Source of the DNA: Candidatus Thermochlorobacter aerophilus
GTDB taxonomy: Bacteria > Bacteroidota > Chlorobiia > Chlorobiales > Thermochlorobacteraceae
Reading direction: 5' to 3'
DNA length: 64,000 nucleotides
NCBI GenBank assembly: GCA_002794105.1
Contig: PHFL01000026.1
Coordinates: 1-64,000, forward strand
In this document: positions 21,539 through 32,629 of the stretch, piece after piece
Layout: each line of letters starts with the position of its first letter
Position numbering within the stretch: the stretch's first letter is position 1
Program-made: the position numbers and the translations under genes
The notes under the pieces: model-generated
The model's input: only the letters and a program-made list of their open reading frames with translations
Told to the model about the DNA's origin: nothing
The model's database searches: none

Positions 21539-22381
21539 TTAGCGCAGCAGCTCTTCCAGACTTGTGGCTTTGTCGGTTTTTTCATCACGATACTTGATGA
21601 TGATTGGGGTGTAGATGGAAAGTCCATGTGCTTGTGCAAAGGCATTGTTGATGGGGCGTGAGCCAGCTACAACCACTGCCCCTTTCGGAATAATCAGCGG
21701 CGACTCGGCAGTTTTGCGCAAAATGCGTTCATGCACCACGTCATAGACAGGGGTTGAGCCGTTGAGAATGACGCCAGTGCCGATAACGGCGCGTTCTTCT
21801 ACAATTGTGCCTTCGTAGATGCCGCAGTTGCCGCCAATCATCACGCCATCTTCAATGATGACAGGCATAGCACCTACAGGCTCCAAGACCCCGCCCAACT
21901 GCGACCCTGCCGACAGATGCACGTTTTTTCCTACTTGCGCGCAACTGCCGACCAGAGCATGTGAATCTATCATCGTGCCAGCGTCCACGAATGCACCGAC
22001 ATTGATGTAAGCTGGCGGCATTACTACTACGCTTGGTGCAAGGTAGGCGCCATCGCGCACGGTTGTGCCGCCCGGCACAATTCGCACTTTGTCGTTCAAA
22101 CTAAACTGCCGTGTGGGATAGGTGTCTTTGTCGACAAAACTGAACGGGGGCGCGCTCATAATAGGCTTCATTTCCCCTAAGCGAAATCCTAATAGTATGC
22201 CCTGCTTGACCCAATGATTGACCTTCCAGACGCCATCGAGCTTTTCTGCGGCTCGAATGTGACCAAGGTTGAGCTTATACTTGAACTCAGCGAACACTTC
22301 CCGTGCTTTGGGATGAGCTTGCAGCGCCTCTGTGGTCAATGCCGCAAGCTGTTCAATATGGGCTTGCAGTTGACTATCCAT
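21539..22381 (-). CDS. dapD: Tetrahydrodipicolinate N-succinyltransferase
   Basis: Succinylates tetrahydrodipicolinate in the diaminopimelate/lysine pathway. 280 residues with an N-terminal helical domain and a left-handed beta helix built of hexapeptide repeats ([57 protein letters not shown]). The C-terminal segment ([16 protein letters not shown]) matches the family. Succinyl rather than acetyl donor is inferred from overall likeness to DapD. It lies 12 bp downstream of the ribonuclease G gene and is probably on the same transcript. Confidence 0.92.
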   Translation of the reverse strand: MDSQLQAHIEQLAALTTEALQAHPKAREVFAEFKYKLNLGHIRAAEKLDGVWKVNHWVKQGILLGFRLGEMKPIMSAPPFSFVDKDTYPTRQFSLNDKVRIVPGGTTVRDGAYLAPSVVVMPPAYINVGAFVDAGTMIDSHALVGSCAQVGKNVHLSAGSQLGGVLEPVGAMPVIIEDGVMIGGNCGIYEGTIVEERAVIGTGVILNGSTPVYDVVHERILRKTAESPLIIPKGAVVVAGSRPINNAFAQAHGLSIYTPIIIKYRDEKTDKATSLEELLR

Positions 22382-22393
22382 GTCGCTTGAACT

Positions 22394-24067
22394 TTAGAGA
22401 GAACTGTATTCTTGTGTAATATCTTGCGATGTATTGCGAATAAAAAATCGGAAGTCGTCGCTACGCAGCGTGTCGTCAGGCTTGATACGCACCAGCACCA
22501 AGTGTTGAAGAAACCATTTCCACTCTGGTCTCATGTCTTGATTGTATAGTGGCTCCAATATCGTTGGGCTGACCAGCAAGTCTAGCCTAGAAAATGGTCG
22601 CTTGGTGTGCCAAGCGTATTTGCGTAGCCAGCGTTCAATTTGGTGAACGGTCGTCTGTCGTGCTTGAATGATACCCGTGCCGCCACATGCAGGACATGTA
22701 TCGCCCATTCGTTGCATTAGACTTGGGCGGATACGCTCGCGTGTAATTTGCATAATGCCAAAGTCTGACATCGGCAGCACGTTTGACTTGGCTCGGTCGC
22801 GCTTGAGCTCGGCTTTCATGGTCTCATAGACCTTGCGTGCGTTGCGTTCATCGAGCAAGTCGATGAAGTCAATGACAATGATGCCGCCAATGTCGCGCAG
22901 ACGCAACTGACGTGCAATTTCCTTTGCCGCTTCCAAGTTGGTCCGCAACGAGTTTTCCTCTTGCTCTTTCTTTTCAGCATAGCGTCCGCTATTGACATCA
23001 ATCACCACCATAGCTTCGGTTTGCTCAATGATGAGATAGCCGCCAGACTTTAGCCACACTTTGCGCGAGAAAATTGATTCTACATCTTTGGCAATGCCAT
23101 AGCTTTCAAACAAGGGTAAGCGTCCTTTGTAGAGCGTAACTTTTTTTTCAAACTCTGGGGCTGCCCACCGCACATAATTGAGCGCCTCCCGATAAATCGC
23201 CATAGAATTGGTAGCAATTTCAGTTACATCCTCCGTCAGGAAATCGCGCAACGCACTGGCTATCAGGGTATCTTCCTTGTAAATTAGTTTTGGAGGAGTC
23301 GCTGTTTTGACCGTCTCTTCAATTTGCGCCCATTTGTTGAGCAAAATTTCCATGTCAGTTCGTAGCAGCGATTCATCTTGCTCTTCAGCGACTGTGCGAA
23401 TGATTGCTCCAAAATTTTTTGGCAGTATTGAACGCACAATATTTTTCAAACGTCGACGCTCACGCCGATTTATAATGCGCTTTGAGACTGCAATACGTCC
23501 CTCACCAAACGGCAACAGCACAATGTAACGCCCAGCGATTGTAATGTCCGATGTCAGACGCGAGCCCTTCGTACCAATTGGTTCTTTGATAACCTGTACT
23601 AAAATGCTGTCGTTAGGTTTAAGCTTGCTGGCAATCATTTGCGTGTAGGATTGCCTTCGCTCCTGCTTGCTTGCAGTCGAGACTTGCTCGCCTGTTGCTT
23701 GTTGCGTTCCATTTTGTTGCGGTGGTGCAGTCTCAAGAGCGATATTTTCATCTATCGTTTCATTTTCTTCTACCTCATCATCCTCTTCATCCTCATCTTC
23801 GTCGAAATCTTCATTGAGCATAGCGCGGTACTCTTCGCTCGTCGTCCCTACATCGGAAAAGTGCAAAAACCCGTCTTGTTCCTGACCAATGTCGACAAAT
23901 GCGGCTTGTAAGCCTTCGACAACTTTTTGCACCCTGCCAAGGTAGATATCACCTACTGACCGTGAACTATCTGGCCGCTCAACCAGTAACTCTGCCAGCC
24001 GCCCATCTTCTACAATGGCTACTTGGATTTCATCGCCTTGCTGATTCATCAAAATTTGTCGCCTCAT
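22394..24067 (-). CDS. rng: Ribonuclease E/G
   Basis: An endoribonuclease that cleaves single-stranded AU-rich RNA and matures rRNA. 557 residues. The S1 domain ([24 protein letters not shown]) is interrupted at roughly residues 80-140 by a strongly acidic, Gln-rich low-complexity insert ([16 protein letters not shown]). The catalytic DNase I-like region has both magnesium-binding Asp residues ([22 protein letters not shown]), and the zinc-link motif CPACGGTG is present. It lacks the long C-terminal degradosome scaffold of RNase E, hence RNase G-like. It precedes dapD by 12 bp. Confidence 0.93.
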   Translation of the reverse strand: MRRQILMNQQGDEIQVAIVEDGRLAELLVERPDSSRSVGDIYLGRVQKVVEGLQAAFVDIGQEQDGFLHFSDVGTTSEEYRAMLNEDFDEDEDEEDDEVEENETIDENIALETAPPQQNGTQQATGEQVSTASKQERRQSYTQMIASKLKPNDSILVQVIKEPIGTKGSRLTSDITIAGRYIVLLPFGEGRIAVSKRIINRRERRRLKNIVRSILPKNFGAIIRTVAEEQDESLLRTDMEILLNKWAQIEETVKTATPPKLIYKEDTLIASALRDFLTEDVTEIATNSMAIYREALNYVRWAAPEFEKKVTLYKGRLPLFESYGIAKDVESIFSRKVWLKSGGYLIIEQTEAMVVIDVNSGRYAEKKEQEENSLRTNLEAAKEIARQLRLRDIGGIIVIDFIDLLDERNARKVYETMKAELKRDRAKSNVLPMSDFGIMQITRERIRPSLMQRMGDTCPACGGTGIIQARQTTVHQIERWLRKYAWHTKRPFSRLDLLVSPTILEPLYNQDMRPEWKWFLQHLVLVRIKPDDTLRSDDFRFFIRNTSQDITQEYSSL

Positions 24068-24216
24068 AACCTTCTCTATGGGTTATTGGTAGTAATTTTT
24101 CAATTTAACGAGAGTTTGCGGGACTGCCAACACGCCCGCTGTTTCTTGCCTATACCCTATTTTTATGTAACTTTCAACTGCAGCTTTACTTGATAAAGCT
24201 TAACATTAAACCAATA

Positions 24217-24222
24217 AGGGAG
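24217..24222 (+). promoter_or_regulatory. Ribosome binding site of pckG
   Basis: AGGGAG lies 7 bases before the ATG at 24230 and supports that start. Confidence 0.75.
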
Positions 24223-24229
24223 AAGTCTG

Positions 24230-26143
24230 ATGGATATCTTAGTTTCCGATACTGTGTCATCCATGCGTGCTTTGAATGCACCGCCAAATCTCAAAAACCG
24301 TCGATTACTGGAGTGGGTTAAAGAAGTTGCTGAACTTTGTCAGCCAGACAGGATTTACTGGTGCAATGGGTCTCAAGAAGAGTATGACCAACTCTGCGAG
24401 CAGATGGTGCAAAGCGGCACTTTCATTCGGCTCAATCCCGAAAAGCGCCCGAACAGTTACTACGCCAAATCAGACCCCAGCGATGTGGCACGCGTGGAAG
24501 ACCGCACCTTCATTTGCAGTTACCGCAAAGAAGATGCTGGGCCGACCAACAACTGGGTTCACCCGAAAGAAATGAAAGCCACGTTGCGCGCCCTTTTCAA
24601 AGGCGCTATGCGCGGACGCACGATGTATGTCATTCCCTTCAGCATGGGACCAATTGGCTCACCGATTTCAAAAATTGGCGTGGAAATTTCCGACTCACCC
24701 TACGTGGTGGTCAATATGCGTATCATGACCCGCATGGGCAGTGCCGTGCTCGATGCCTTAGGCGATGGTGAATTTGTCGAGTGCTTGCACTCCGTTGGTA
24801 TGCCACTGGTCAATGGTCAAAAAGATGTGCCTTGGCCCTGCAACAAGGAGCATAAATACATTGTGCATTTTCCCGAAGAGCGTGCCATCTGGTCGTTTGG
24901 TTCAGGCTACGGCGGCAACGCACTCTTAGGCAAAAAGTGCTATGCTCTGCGCATTGCTTCCGTAATGGGACGCGAAGAAGGTTGGCTTGCTGAACATATG
25001 CTTATCATGGGTGTGGAATCTCCGACGGGCGAGAAAACCTATGTGGCGGCAGCATTTCCCAGCGCCTGTGGCAAAACTAACTTTGCGATGCTTGTTCCTC
25101 CGCCAGCATTCAAAGGTTGGAAAGTTACAACCGTCGGCGATGATATTGCATGGATTAAGCCGGGCAAAGACGGTCGCCTTTACGCTATCAATCCAGAAGC
25201 AGGCTTTTTTGGCGTGGCACCGGGCACTTCATACCAGTCTAACCCCAACGCCATGGAAACACTCAAAGCCAACTGCATTTTCACTAATGTGGCACTTACC
25301 CCCGATGGCGATGTGTGGTGGGAAGGTATGACGGAAACCCCACCTGAACGGCTCATTGATTGGCAAGGTCAGGAATGGACACCGCAAATTGCTAAAGAAA
25401 CTGGACGCAAAGCCGCACATCCGAATGCACGCTTTACGGCACCTGCTGCCCAGTGCCCATCCATAGATGAGAATTGGGAAAACCCAGAAGGCGTGCCCAT
25501 TTCTGCCTTCATCTTCGGCGGTCGCCGCGCTACTACGGTGCCGCTGGTCTATCAAGCCGTCAACTGGAACTATGGTGTGTATCTGGCAGCAACTATCGGC
25601 TCAGAGATGACTGCCGCTGCTGTCGGCGGAGTTGGTCAAGTGCGCCGCGACCCCTTTGCGATGCTACCCTTCTGCGGTTACCATATGGGCGACTACTTCA
25701 ATCACTGGCTGCAAATTGGTCGCCAACTGCCAGACCCACCCAGAATCTTTTGTGTCAACTGGTTCAGAAAAGATAAGGATGGCAATTTCCTCTGGCCCGG
25801 CTTCGGTGAAAATATGCGTGTGCTGAAGTGGATTATCGACCGCGTTCACGGTCGTGCCCATGCCATTGAAAGCCCGCTGGGATGGATGCCTACATATGAA
25901 GACATTGATTTCACTGGTCTTCCATTCCCCAGAGAAAAGTTTAACGAGCTAATGAAAGTCGACCGAGAAAGCTGGAAGCAAGAAGTTTTAGCTCATGAAG
26001 AATTCTTTGAGAAAATCTACGACCGCTTGCCCAAAGAATTCCATTGGATGCGCCAACTTCTGCTCTCCAGCCTTTGGCGTTCTCCTGAGCACTGGGAACT
26101 TGCACCCGAACGCCTCCATGCAGAAGATTATACCAAAGCGTAA
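24230..26143 (+). CDS. pckG: Phosphoenolpyruvate carboxykinase (GTP)
   Basis: Interconverts oxaloacetate + GTP and PEP + CO2 + GDP, the entry to gluconeogenesis or an anaplerotic step. 637 residues, as usual for the GTP-dependent class. Signature sites: the P-loop [12 protein letters not shown], the metal-binding [27 protein letters not shown] with the guanine-pocket context, and [19 protein letters not shown] near the C-terminus. A good Shine-Dalgarno precedes the ATG and a strong terminator follows. Together with acs it would support growth on acetate or other C2/C3 compounds. Confidence 0.97.
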   Translation: MDILVSDTVSSMRALNAPPNLKNRRLLEWVKEVAELCQPDRIYWCNGSQEEYDQLCEQMVQSGTFIRLNPEKRPNSYYAKSDPSDVARVEDRTFICSYRKEDAGPTNNWVHPKEMKATLRALFKGAMRGRTMYVIPFSMGPIGSPISKIGVEISDSPYVVVNMRIMTRMGSAVLDALGDGEFVECLHSVGMPLVNGQKDVPWPCNKEHKYIVHFPEERAIWSFGSGYGGNALLGKKCYALRIASVMGREEGWLAEHMLIMGVESPTGEKTYVAAAFPSACGKTNFAMLVPPPAFKGWKVTTVGDDIAWIKPGKDGRLYAINPEAGFFGVAPGTSYQSNPNAMETLKANCIFTNVALTPDGDVWWEGMTETPPERLIDWQGQEWTPQIAKETGRKAAHPNARFTAPAAQCPSIDENWENPEGVPISAFIFGGRRATTVPLVYQAVNWNYGVYLAATIGSEMTAAAVGGVGQVRRDPFAMLPFCGYHMGDYFNHWLQIGRQLPDPPRIFCVNWFRKDKDGNFLWPGFGENMRVLKWIIDRVHGRAHAIESPLGWMPTYEDIDFTGLPFPREKFNELMKVDRESWKQEVLAHEEFFEKIYDRLPKEFHWMRQLLLSSLWRSPEHWELAPERLHAEDYTKA

Positions 26144-26157
26144 GTCAATACACCATG

Positions 26158-26185
26158 GCTGCCCTTCTTGGGCAGCTATTTTTTT
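26158..26185 (+). terminator. Rho-independent terminator after pckG
   Basis: A 7-bp stem (GCTGCCC / GGGCAGC) with loop TTCTT followed by a T-rich tail. It ends pckG transcription before the doxX-like gene. Confidence 0.85.
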
Positions 26186-26215
26186 CGTCGCTCATACTGC
26201 TGAAGGAGCACGTTT

Positions 26216-26740
26216 ATGCGAGCCTCTTTGCTTTCTACACCGTCATCTTTCTCTTGGACCTGGTCTCACATCTCTAGGCATCCTTTGCAAACACTTGCCA
26301 TCGTGCTGATTCTCGCCATGCGATATTTCTTTGCTGTTTTTTTCATCTATGGCTTTTGGCATAAACTCGTGCACGAGTGGATGTGGACAGATATTCTGAA
26401 GCTGCACTTCATCGACCGCCTCAGCGAAATTCATCCCGATACGTTTCAAGCTGCCTACCTGCGATATTTTGCGATTCCGTTTTACTTGCCAATTGCGTGG
26501 GTGATTACCGTGGGCGAACTCTTCATTGGCTTAGCGCTTATCTTTGGCATCACCACACGCTTGCATGCCGCATTTGGGTTATTCATGCTGCTTAACTTTG
26601 CAGCGGGCGCCTTCTACAACATCTGGATTGATATTCTTTCCATCATGGCGATTCTCTTCATCATTTTTCCAACTGGGCACTGGTTTGGCTTCGACCGACT
26701 CTTGCACCAGCGATACCCAGATGCAATTTGGTTTCGGTAG
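26216..26740 (+). CDS. DoxX-like membrane protein
   Basis: A 174-residue integral-membrane protein with four hydrophobic helices: VLILAMRYFFAVFFIYGFW, FYLPIAWVITVGELFIGLALIFGI, AFGLFMLLNFAAGAFYN and ILSIMAILFIIFPTGHWFGFD. The GELFIGLALIFGITTRLHA and GHWFGFDRLL blocks are typical of DoxX/TQO small-subunit relatives. Family members are tied to thiosulfate:quinone oxidoreductase or other redox membrane complexes, but a specific role cannot be assigned. AAGGAG (26203-26208) is 7 bases before the ATG, supporting the start. It follows the pckG terminator. Confidence 0.8.
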   Translation: MRASLLSTPSSFSWTWSHISRHPLQTLAIVLILAMRYFFAVFFIYGFWHKLVHEWMWTDILKLHFIDRLSEIHPDTFQAAYLRYFAIPFYLPIAWVITVGELFIGLALIFGITTRLHAAFGLFMLLNFAAGAFYNIWIDILSIMAILFIIFPTGHWFGFDRLLHQRYPDAIWFR

Positions 26741-26841
26741 CCTCTGAGACGTCAGAGCAGGGCACTCAGCAGTTGCACAATTAAAATTTTCGTAATGGTC
26801 GTCAGTGGAAATACGGTGCGGCGTAGCCAAGGTTCGGCATA

Positions 26842-28404
26842 TCAGTTGTTAGTCCGCTCACTGACAAAGGCTAATGTGGCAGGTTGCGTTTGAATTCCAA
26901 ACACAATTCCAATGAGCCATCCGATTGGAATTTTGAGCATCTTGTAGCCAAGTATCAGCGCGACCATTGTGGAAAATAGGGTTGCGATAGCTCCTGCCAG
27001 CACAATCAGCACGCTGCTTGGGTCTGCAACTTGCGAGGCAAATTCATAGCCCGAACGCGTGCCCACACCTGCCAAAAACATGACCAACCCAATTTGCCGC
27101 AACGTCAGGTTGGCGCTGTAAGGCACATTCCAGATGATTGTTCCAGAGCGACCTATAGCGCCTAAGATTAACCCGGCAATCAGCGGCCCGCCAGCAATCC
27201 CCAACTTGAATGTGCCGCCGCCGGGCAACGGCACGGGCACTAAGCCTAACAGCAACCCCAACGAGATACCCACTCCAAGTGAAATCACATCCACCTCACT
27301 CAGCGCTTTGTAGGAATCTCCAAAAAACTTGCTGACCTCTTCCAGACGGTCTTTTGGCGCCACGACCCGCACCCTGTCGCCAAGCAAAAGCGTTGTATCA
27401 TTTTCGGGCACAAAGTCATGGTCGCCACGGCGCACGCGCGTCACTTGCGCTTCAAACTTGTTTCGCAAGTTCAGTTCTGCTAAGGTCTTGCCCACCACTT
27501 CCGGGTTGGAGACAAACACTCGTCTGAAATCCAGATTAGAGCGGTCGTCTTCGAGCGGTCTTCTTGCCACTTCACCCAAGAATGTCGCCACGTGGCGCAC
27601 ATCTTGCGGCGTGCCAATCATGTTGATGAAATCACCTTGCTGGACACGCGCGCCTTCAAATGCCAGCGTCAGCTTTCCTTGATGCAGCCATCTGACAAAA
27701 CGCACATTCCAATTGTGCTTGCGACTCAACTCGCCCAGTGTATCATGGCATGCCTCTGGATTGGTGATTTTTACCGTCAGCGTCATCAGGGATGCCGCTT
27801 CATGGTTCTGCGCCGATGTTAGCATTTCAGCTTTGTAGTCGACCTTCCACACCCGCTGCATTACATAAATGCCACCAATGACGCCGAGCACGCCTAATGG
27901 GTAGCACAGCGAGTAGGCAACAACCGGCTCGGAGAAAATTTTCACGGCTTGGTCTGATGTCGCACTAACATGCTCGCGCAGATACTGAATCACGTTCGCC
28001 AGCGCAGGTGTGTTGGTCATACTGCCGGCAAATATCCCAGCCGATATGCCTGCCGAAAACCCGAACATAACCTTCAACCCTGCGACCAATACGCCAACCC
28101 CAATCAGCACCGATACGGCAAAAAGATTTTCTCGCAAACTGCCATGCTTCAAGACCGAGAAAAAACTCGGTCCACTCGATAAACCAATCGTGTAGACAAA
28201 CAGCACCAACCCAAAGAGATGGCAAAATTCAGGCAGCTCGACATTGGGTCCCAAAGCCCCAAAGGCTAAACCCACAAACAACACTGCCGCAATGCCCAAA
28301 CTGAATCCTTTGATGCGAATCTTGCCAATCAAGTAGCCAATACCGGAGACGAGAAACAGTAAGAGCAGGAAATTTTCAGATAACAAATGTGCTAACTCTT
28401 GCAT
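26842..28404 (-). CDS. AspT/YidE-type transporter with two TrkA-C domains
   Basis: A 520-residue membrane transporter of the aspartate:alanine exchanger (AAE) family. It has five N-terminal helices with the family duplication (GIAAVLFVGLAFGALGP, LFVYTIGLSSGPSFF), a large cytoplasmic loop with two TrkA-C ligand-binding domains (centred at about residues 230 and 310; VSNPEVVGKTLAELNLRNKF), and five C-terminal helices (GGGTFKLGIAGGPLIAGLILG, GLVMFLAGVGTRSGYEF). The GxxSGxxFF and GTRSG motifs sit at equivalent places in the two halves. The substrate is probably a dicarboxylate or amino acid, inferred from family. Confidence 0.9.
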   Translation of the reverse strand: MQELAHLLSENFLLLLFLVSGIGYLIGKIRIKGFSLGIAAVLFVGLAFGALGPNVELPEFCHLFGLVLFVYTIGLSSGPSFFSVLKHGSLRENLFAVSVLIGVGVLVAGLKVMFGFSAGISAGIFAGSMTNTPALANVIQYLREHVSATSDQAVKIFSEPVVAYSLCYPLGVLGVIGGIYVMQRVWKVDYKAEMLTSAQNHEAASLMTLTVKITNPEACHDTLGELSRKHNWNVRFVRWLHQGKLTLAFEGARVQQGDFINMIGTPQDVRHVATFLGEVARRPLEDDRSNLDFRRVFVSNPEVVGKTLAELNLRNKFEAQVTRVRRGDHDFVPENDTTLLLGDRVRVVAPKDRLEEVSKFFGDSYKALSEVDVISLGVGISLGLLLGLVPVPLPGGGTFKLGIAGGPLIAGLILGAIGRSGTIIWNVPYSANLTLRQIGLVMFLAGVGTRSGYEFASQVADPSSVLIVLAGAIATLFSTMVALILGYKMLKIPIGWLIGIVFGIQTQPATLAFVSERTNN

Positions 28405-28647
28405 GATTTTACTGCGTTTGATGGAGAGCCAAGTCGCTCCAAATTACGAGTTTTATGATTAGGTGTAAAAAGATTGTCATTGCGCTTTCGCTTTGTGCCT
28501 TGTGCACGCTTTTTCTTCTTTGCAGAGTTTGAGCATAGGTTTTTGGAATTGACACAGGCGTTTTATCTTTGAAGTTAATCTTTCCAGACTGCGGCGCAGG
28601 TTTAAGGTGCCCTTGTTGCGGTTTTGCTCAACTGTCTTGAAATCAAC

Positions 28648-29226
28648 ATGAATCACTTGACAGCATCAGCCCTTCCGAATCCCAGTAGCATCTCTATCGG
28701 CACGGATGTTTTTGACCTTTATCTCTCTGAAGAGACGATTGCAGAGCGCGTCATGCAGCTGGGTCAAGCTATTGAGCGTGACTATGCAGGTAAGAGCCCA
28801 GTTTTCGTTGGCATTCTCAATGGCGCATTTATTTTTTTAGCTGACCTTGTGCGCGCCGTGCAAACACTTGATGTAGAGATTGATTTCTACAAGCTCTCAA
28901 GCTACGGCGACCGAAAAATTTCATCGGGTCAAATTCAGTGCCTTAAGGCTGTCGATATGTCACTTACTGGACGCGATGTGCTGGTCGTTGAAGATATTGT
29001 CGACTCGGGCTTATCCTTGACCTACATCCGCAACGAGATTCTTAAACTGAAACCGCAAAGTGTTCGCTTTTGTACGCTCTTTTTCAAAGAAGGGGTTTCG
29101 CAGTTGGAGTTCGAAGTCGACTATGTGGGGTTTTTCATACCGAAACAGTTTGTAATCGGCTACGGTTTAGATGTAGCACAGAAGAAGCGCAACCTGCGCG
29201 CAGTCTACAAGTTGCGAGAGCCGTGA
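28648..29226 (+). CDS. hpt: Hypoxanthine phosphoribosyltransferase
   Basis: Salvages hypoxanthine or guanine to IMP or GMP using PRPP. 192 residues from the ATG at 28648; the in-frame TTG at 28624 is less likely. The PRPP-binding loop reads [14 protein letters not shown], the substrate loop LSSYGD, and the conserved [15 protein letters not shown] ending [19 protein letters not shown] is present. It lies 88 bp upstream of ftsH; the hpt-ftsH order is common in bacteria. The 219 bp before it hold no supported gene. Confidence 0.93.
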   Translation: MNHLTASALPNPSSISIGTDVFDLYLSEETIAERVMQLGQAIERDYAGKSPVFVGILNGAFIFLADLVRAVQTLDVEIDFYKLSSYGDRKISSGQIQCLKAVDMSLTGRDVLVVEDIVDSGLSLTYIRNEILKLKPQSVRFCTLFFKEGVSQLEFEVDYVGFFIPKQFVIGYGLDVAQKKRNLRAVYKLREP

Positions 29227-29314
29227 AGATTCTTCATATTCAGGCTACTTGTATATTTTATTGTTCTTTAGCTTGAGCAATTTCTTAAACAGTAGTAAAA
29301 AAGGTAGTAAAGCT

Positions 29315-31312
29315 ATGGCGGATAATTCATTTGTCAAGAATCGTGACGGCTTGCGCTCCAAGAGCACACGAAATCGCTTCAAACCTGTACGAGAAGATAA
29401 CGACTCACCTTTCGGCAACTTCGGCGGAAACACCGACCCAGATGACCAGTTCAGACGTACATTTCGCATCTTGTTCTACACTCTTGCGATTGTTTTGCTC
29501 TTCATTTTTTTGCAAAAGCTCTTCACAAGCAGCGAACCAAATGCCCCTGAGGTTTCTTACAACGAGTATCGACGCCTGATTTCGCAATCTCTTGTCAAAG
29601 AGGTACTCGTCGAAAAACATGACGGTAGCGCTTTGCTGACTGGCCTCCTCTACAAGTATGAACCGCTTGAACTTGCTGATGGACGTGGCGAGAAGAAAAG
29701 TGACCGCTTTACGGTCAAACTGCCTGACTTTGACCGCACTATGGCAGATGAGTTGGTGGCTAAGAATATCAAAATAAAAATTGAGCATCGTGAGGAAGGC
29801 ACGCTCATGCAGTTTCTGATGGTCTTCGGACCTTGGATTGTCATTGGCATAATCTACTTTGTGGTCATTCGTCGGCTTACAGCTCAGAATGGGATGACTC
29901 GTAATGTGTTCAATTTCGGCAAAAGTCGGGCAAAGATGATTACGGAGTTTGATACCAAGGTCTCTTTTGCTGATGTTGCTGGCTGCGACGAAGCTAAGCT
30001 CGAACTTGGAGAAGTTGTAGAATTTCTGCGCGAGCCAGATAGGTTCAAGCAACTGGGGGCAAAAATTCCAAAAGGTATTTTGCTTTTGGGTCCTCCCGGC
30101 ACTGGCAAAACCCTATTAGCCAAAGCAGTGGCTGGCGAAGCTGGTGTTCCGTTCTTTTCCATGTCTGGTGCAGATTTTGTAGAAATGTTTGTTGGCGTTG
30201 GTGCTTCGCGTGTACGCGATTTATTTGAGCAAGCTAAGCGTCATGCGCCATGCATTGTCTTTATTGACGAAATTGATGCCGTTGGTCGCTCACGCGGAGC
30301 AGGCTTAGGTGGCGGACATGATGAACGTGAGCAGACCTTGAACCAACTTCTGGTTGAGATGGATGGCTTTGACACCAATGACCATGTCATTTTGATAGCG
30401 GCAACTAACCGCCCCGATGTTCTCGACTCTGCCTTGCTGCGCCCCGGTCGCTTCGACCGACAAATTGTCGTCGATAAACCAGATGTGCGCGGCAGAGAAG
30501 CCATCTTGAAAATTCATACGCGCAAAGTCCCGCTTGCTAGTGATGTTAATCTTCAGCTCATCGCACAAGGCACACCCGGCTTTGCTGGTGCTGACCTTGC
30601 CAACCTTGTTAATGAAGCTACGCTTTTTGCGGCACGCGCTCGCCGCAATCAGGTTACTATGCAAGACTTTGAAAATGCGCGTGACAAAGTGCTGATGGGT
30701 CCAGAGCGTAAGAGTATTTACATTTCGCCAAAAGAAAAGGAAATTACCAGTTACCACGAAAGTGGGCATGTGCTTGTTGCTAAGTTTACCGACGGCTCCG
30801 ACCCTGTGCACAAAGTAACCATCATTCCTAGGGGACGTGCATTAGGTATCACCTCCTACTTACCTCTCGAAGACCGACATACTTATTCACGCCAGTATAT
30901 TTTGGCAATGATTACGTATGCATTAGGTGGTCGTGCAGCTGAGGAAATTGTCTTCAACGAGGTTAGCACAGGTGCAGGTAATGATATTGAGCGTGCTACA
31001 GAATTAGCTCGTAAAATGGTCTGCGAATGGGGCATGAGTGAACGTTTAGGACCTTTGAACTACGGCTCCAAACATCAAGAGGTGTTCTTAGGTCGCGATT
31101 TTGGCAGAGTGCGAGACTACAGCGAAGAAACAGCTGTGGCCATTGATAGCGAAGTGCGTCATATTGTCTCGGAATGCATGGAAAATGCGCGTCGGATTTT
31201 AACCGACCATATTGACATTCTACATCGCTTAGCCAAAACACTTATTGAGCGAGAGACACTTACTGCCAGTGAAATTGATCGTATCATTGCTGGCGAAGCT
31301 CTAACTGTGTGA
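29315..31312 (+). CDS. ftsH: ATP-dependent zinc metalloprotease FtsH
   Basis: A membrane-anchored AAA+ protease that degrades misfolded membrane proteins and short-lived regulators. 665 residues from the ATG at 29315. Two N-terminal membrane helices ([18 protein letters not shown] and [12 protein letters not shown]) flank a periplasmic domain. The AAA+ core has Walker A (GPPGTGKT), the pore loop [12 protein letters not shown], Walker B (CIVFIDEID) and the second region of homology ([21 protein letters not shown]). The zinc site is HESGH, in place of the usual HEAGH; both His and the Glu are kept, with the third ligand in the ERATELAR region. The HU-like gene follows after 43 bp. Confidence 0.97.
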   Translation: MADNSFVKNRDGLRSKSTRNRFKPVREDNDSPFGNFGGNTDPDDQFRRTFRILFYTLAIVLLFIFLQKLFTSSEPNAPEVSYNEYRRLISQSLVKEVLVEKHDGSALLTGLLYKYEPLELADGRGEKKSDRFTVKLPDFDRTMADELVAKNIKIKIEHREEGTLMQFLMVFGPWIVIGIIYFVVIRRLTAQNGMTRNVFNFGKSRAKMITEFDTKVSFADVAGCDEAKLELGEVVEFLREPDRFKQLGAKIPKGILLLGPPGTGKTLLAKAVAGEAGVPFFSMSGADFVEMFVGVGASRVRDLFEQAKRHAPCIVFIDEIDAVGRSRGAGLGGGHDEREQTLNQLLVEMDGFDTNDHVILIAATNRPDVLDSALLRPGRFDRQIVVDKPDVRGREAILKIHTRKVPLASDVNLQLIAQGTPGFAGADLANLVNEATLFAARARRNQVTMQDFENARDKVLMGPERKSIYISPKEKEITSYHESGHVLVAKFTDGSDPVHKVTIIPRGRALGITSYLPLEDRHTYSRQYILAMITYALGGRAAEEIVFNEVSTGAGNDIERATELARKMVCEWGMSERLGPLNYGSKHQEVFLGRDFGRVRDYSEETAVAIDSEVRHIVSECMENARRILTDHIDILHRLAKTLIERETLTASEIDRIIAGEALTV

Positions 31313-31355
31313 TGTGTTGCAAAGGTTTTTCGCTAACTAAAGCTTTGTTTTAGCA

Positions 31356-31664
31356 GTGACTAAAGCTGACATTGTAAACATCATTGCAAGTCGTACAGGC
31401 CTAACTAAGCAAGAAACTGAAACTGTTGTTGACGGCTTTATTGAAACGGTCATTGAGTCGCTTAAATCTGGGGAGCGCATAGAAATACGCGGGTTTGGGA
31501 CATTTAATGTGCGCAAAAAAAATAGGCGCATTGCTCACAACCCTCGCACTGGCGAAAAAGTCATCATCAAAGAAAAGTATGTGCCGACCTTCAAAATTTC
31601 ACGCGAGTTCAAGACTGCAGTGAGCGAAAAACTCAAGAAGTTGCCTAAAGAAAAAGATGAGTAA
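31356..31664 (+). CDS. HU/IHF-family DNA-binding protein
   Basis: A 102-residue nucleoid protein that bends DNA as a dimer. It starts at a GTG (TKADIVNIIASRTGLTKQE), has the beta-arm with IEIRGFGTFNVRKK and the Pro-containing tip (RRIAHNPRTGEKVIIKEK), then KISREFKTAV. The C-terminal KLKKLPKEKDE tail is slightly longer than in classical HU. Whether it is closer to HU or to an IHF subunit is not clear. Its last 8 bases overlap the start of the zinc-ribbon/TPR gene, so the two are probably translated in a coupled way. Confidence 0.94.
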   Translation: MTKADIVNIIASRTGLTKQETETVVDGFIETVIESLKSGERIEIRGFGTFNVRKKNRRIAHNPRTGEKVIIKEKYVPTFKISREFKTAVSEKLKKLPKEKDE

Positions 31665-32595
31665 TACCACTTCCCCAGTGCGCTCCTCTTGTCCGCACTG
31701 CGGCGTCACCGTCTTGCCTGATGCGCAAGTCTGCCCGCATTGCGGTAGCGACCTTAATTTTTCTCTTGCAGCCGACTCGGACGCAGCGTCTGAGTCTGTG
31801 CCTACAGAGACTTCACCAACGTTACGTTCTGCTGTGCGCGCTCAGCAACTTATTTTGCTCTCCTGCGCACTCTTTTTTTTAGTGCTACTCGCCACATTCG
31901 GCTACCAAGGCATGACCGCCAAAGTTGCTTTCAAGAAATCTGGTGCCGCTGGCGAAGGTGCTAAACCCATTGTAGATGCTGCCGAGACTGCACCTGCTCC
32001 GCCGTCTTCCTCTCGCCCATCTTCACCAGTGTTGGTCGATACGGCAACCCTCAACCGCCTTGAAGCCTTGCATCAACGTTTCTTAACTGAAACAGACTCG
32101 GCTCAAAAGGTGACTTTGGCACTGGCACTCTCGAAAGAATACATTGACTTGCAACAACTCGACCGAGCTGGCTTCTATGTGAAATCTGCCGCTATGCTTG
32201 CTGGCGCCAAAGTTCCCCAACTGTGGCTACGCGCCGCAAATCTCTACGACGATGCCGAAGACTATGTCACGGCAAAAACGCTCTACGAAACTTACCTTTC
32301 CATTGAGCCAAAGAATGTTGATGCACGTGTCGATTATGCAATTGTGCTCTTGAAACTTGGAGAGCGAGGTAACCCTGCACTTTCTCAACAAGCTGTAACT
32401 GAAATGCGACGCGCTGTTGAGGATGGACCTCAGCATCAAAAAGCTCATGTCAATTTGGGAATTCTCTACATGCAAATTGGCAAGGTGGCTGAAGCGCACC
32501 AGCTTTGGCAGCGTGCTATTGAACTTGACGCACAGAGCGAAGCTGGACGCAAAGCCCGAGAACTAATTGACCGATTTCCTCTGCCCAAACCTTGA
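31657..32595 (+). CDS. Zinc-ribbon, membrane-anchored TPR protein
   Basis: 312 residues. The N-terminus is a double zinc ribbon (CPHCGVTVLPDAQVCPHCGSD) with four cysteines, then a Ser/Thr-rich linker and one membrane helix (LILLSCALFFLVLLATFGY). After a Pro/Ser-rich linker come three or four TPR repeats (residues about 140-300: DYVTAKTLYETYLSIEPKN, AHVNLGILYMQIGKVAEAHQLWQRAIELD). The ribbon would be cytoplasmic and the TPR part periplasmic. The partner is unknown. It overlaps the HU-like gene by 8 bp. Confidence 0.8.
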   Translation: MSNTTSPVRSSCPHCGVTVLPDAQVCPHCGSDLNFSLAADSDAASESVPTETSPTLRSAVRAQQLILLSCALFFLVLLATFGYQGMTAKVAFKKSGAAGEGAKPIVDAAETAPAPPSSSRPSSPVLVDTATLNRLEALHQRFLTETDSAQKVTLALALSKEYIDLQQLDRAGFYVKSAAMLAGAKVPQLWLRAANLYDDAEDYVTAKTLYETYLSIEPKNVDARVDYAIVLLKLGERGNPALSQQAVTEMRRAVEDGPQHQKAHVNLGILYMQIGKVAEAHQLWQRAIELDAQSEAGRKARELIDRFPLPKP

Positions 32596-32629
32596 TTTTC
32601 CATCTCAAGAGCACATCTAAGCCCTTACC

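Noticed and set aside
28455-28532. 25-codon hydrophobic ORF between the transporter and hpt
   Set aside because: Too short, no ribosome binding site, no coupling to a neighbour and no recognisable feature; likely chance.
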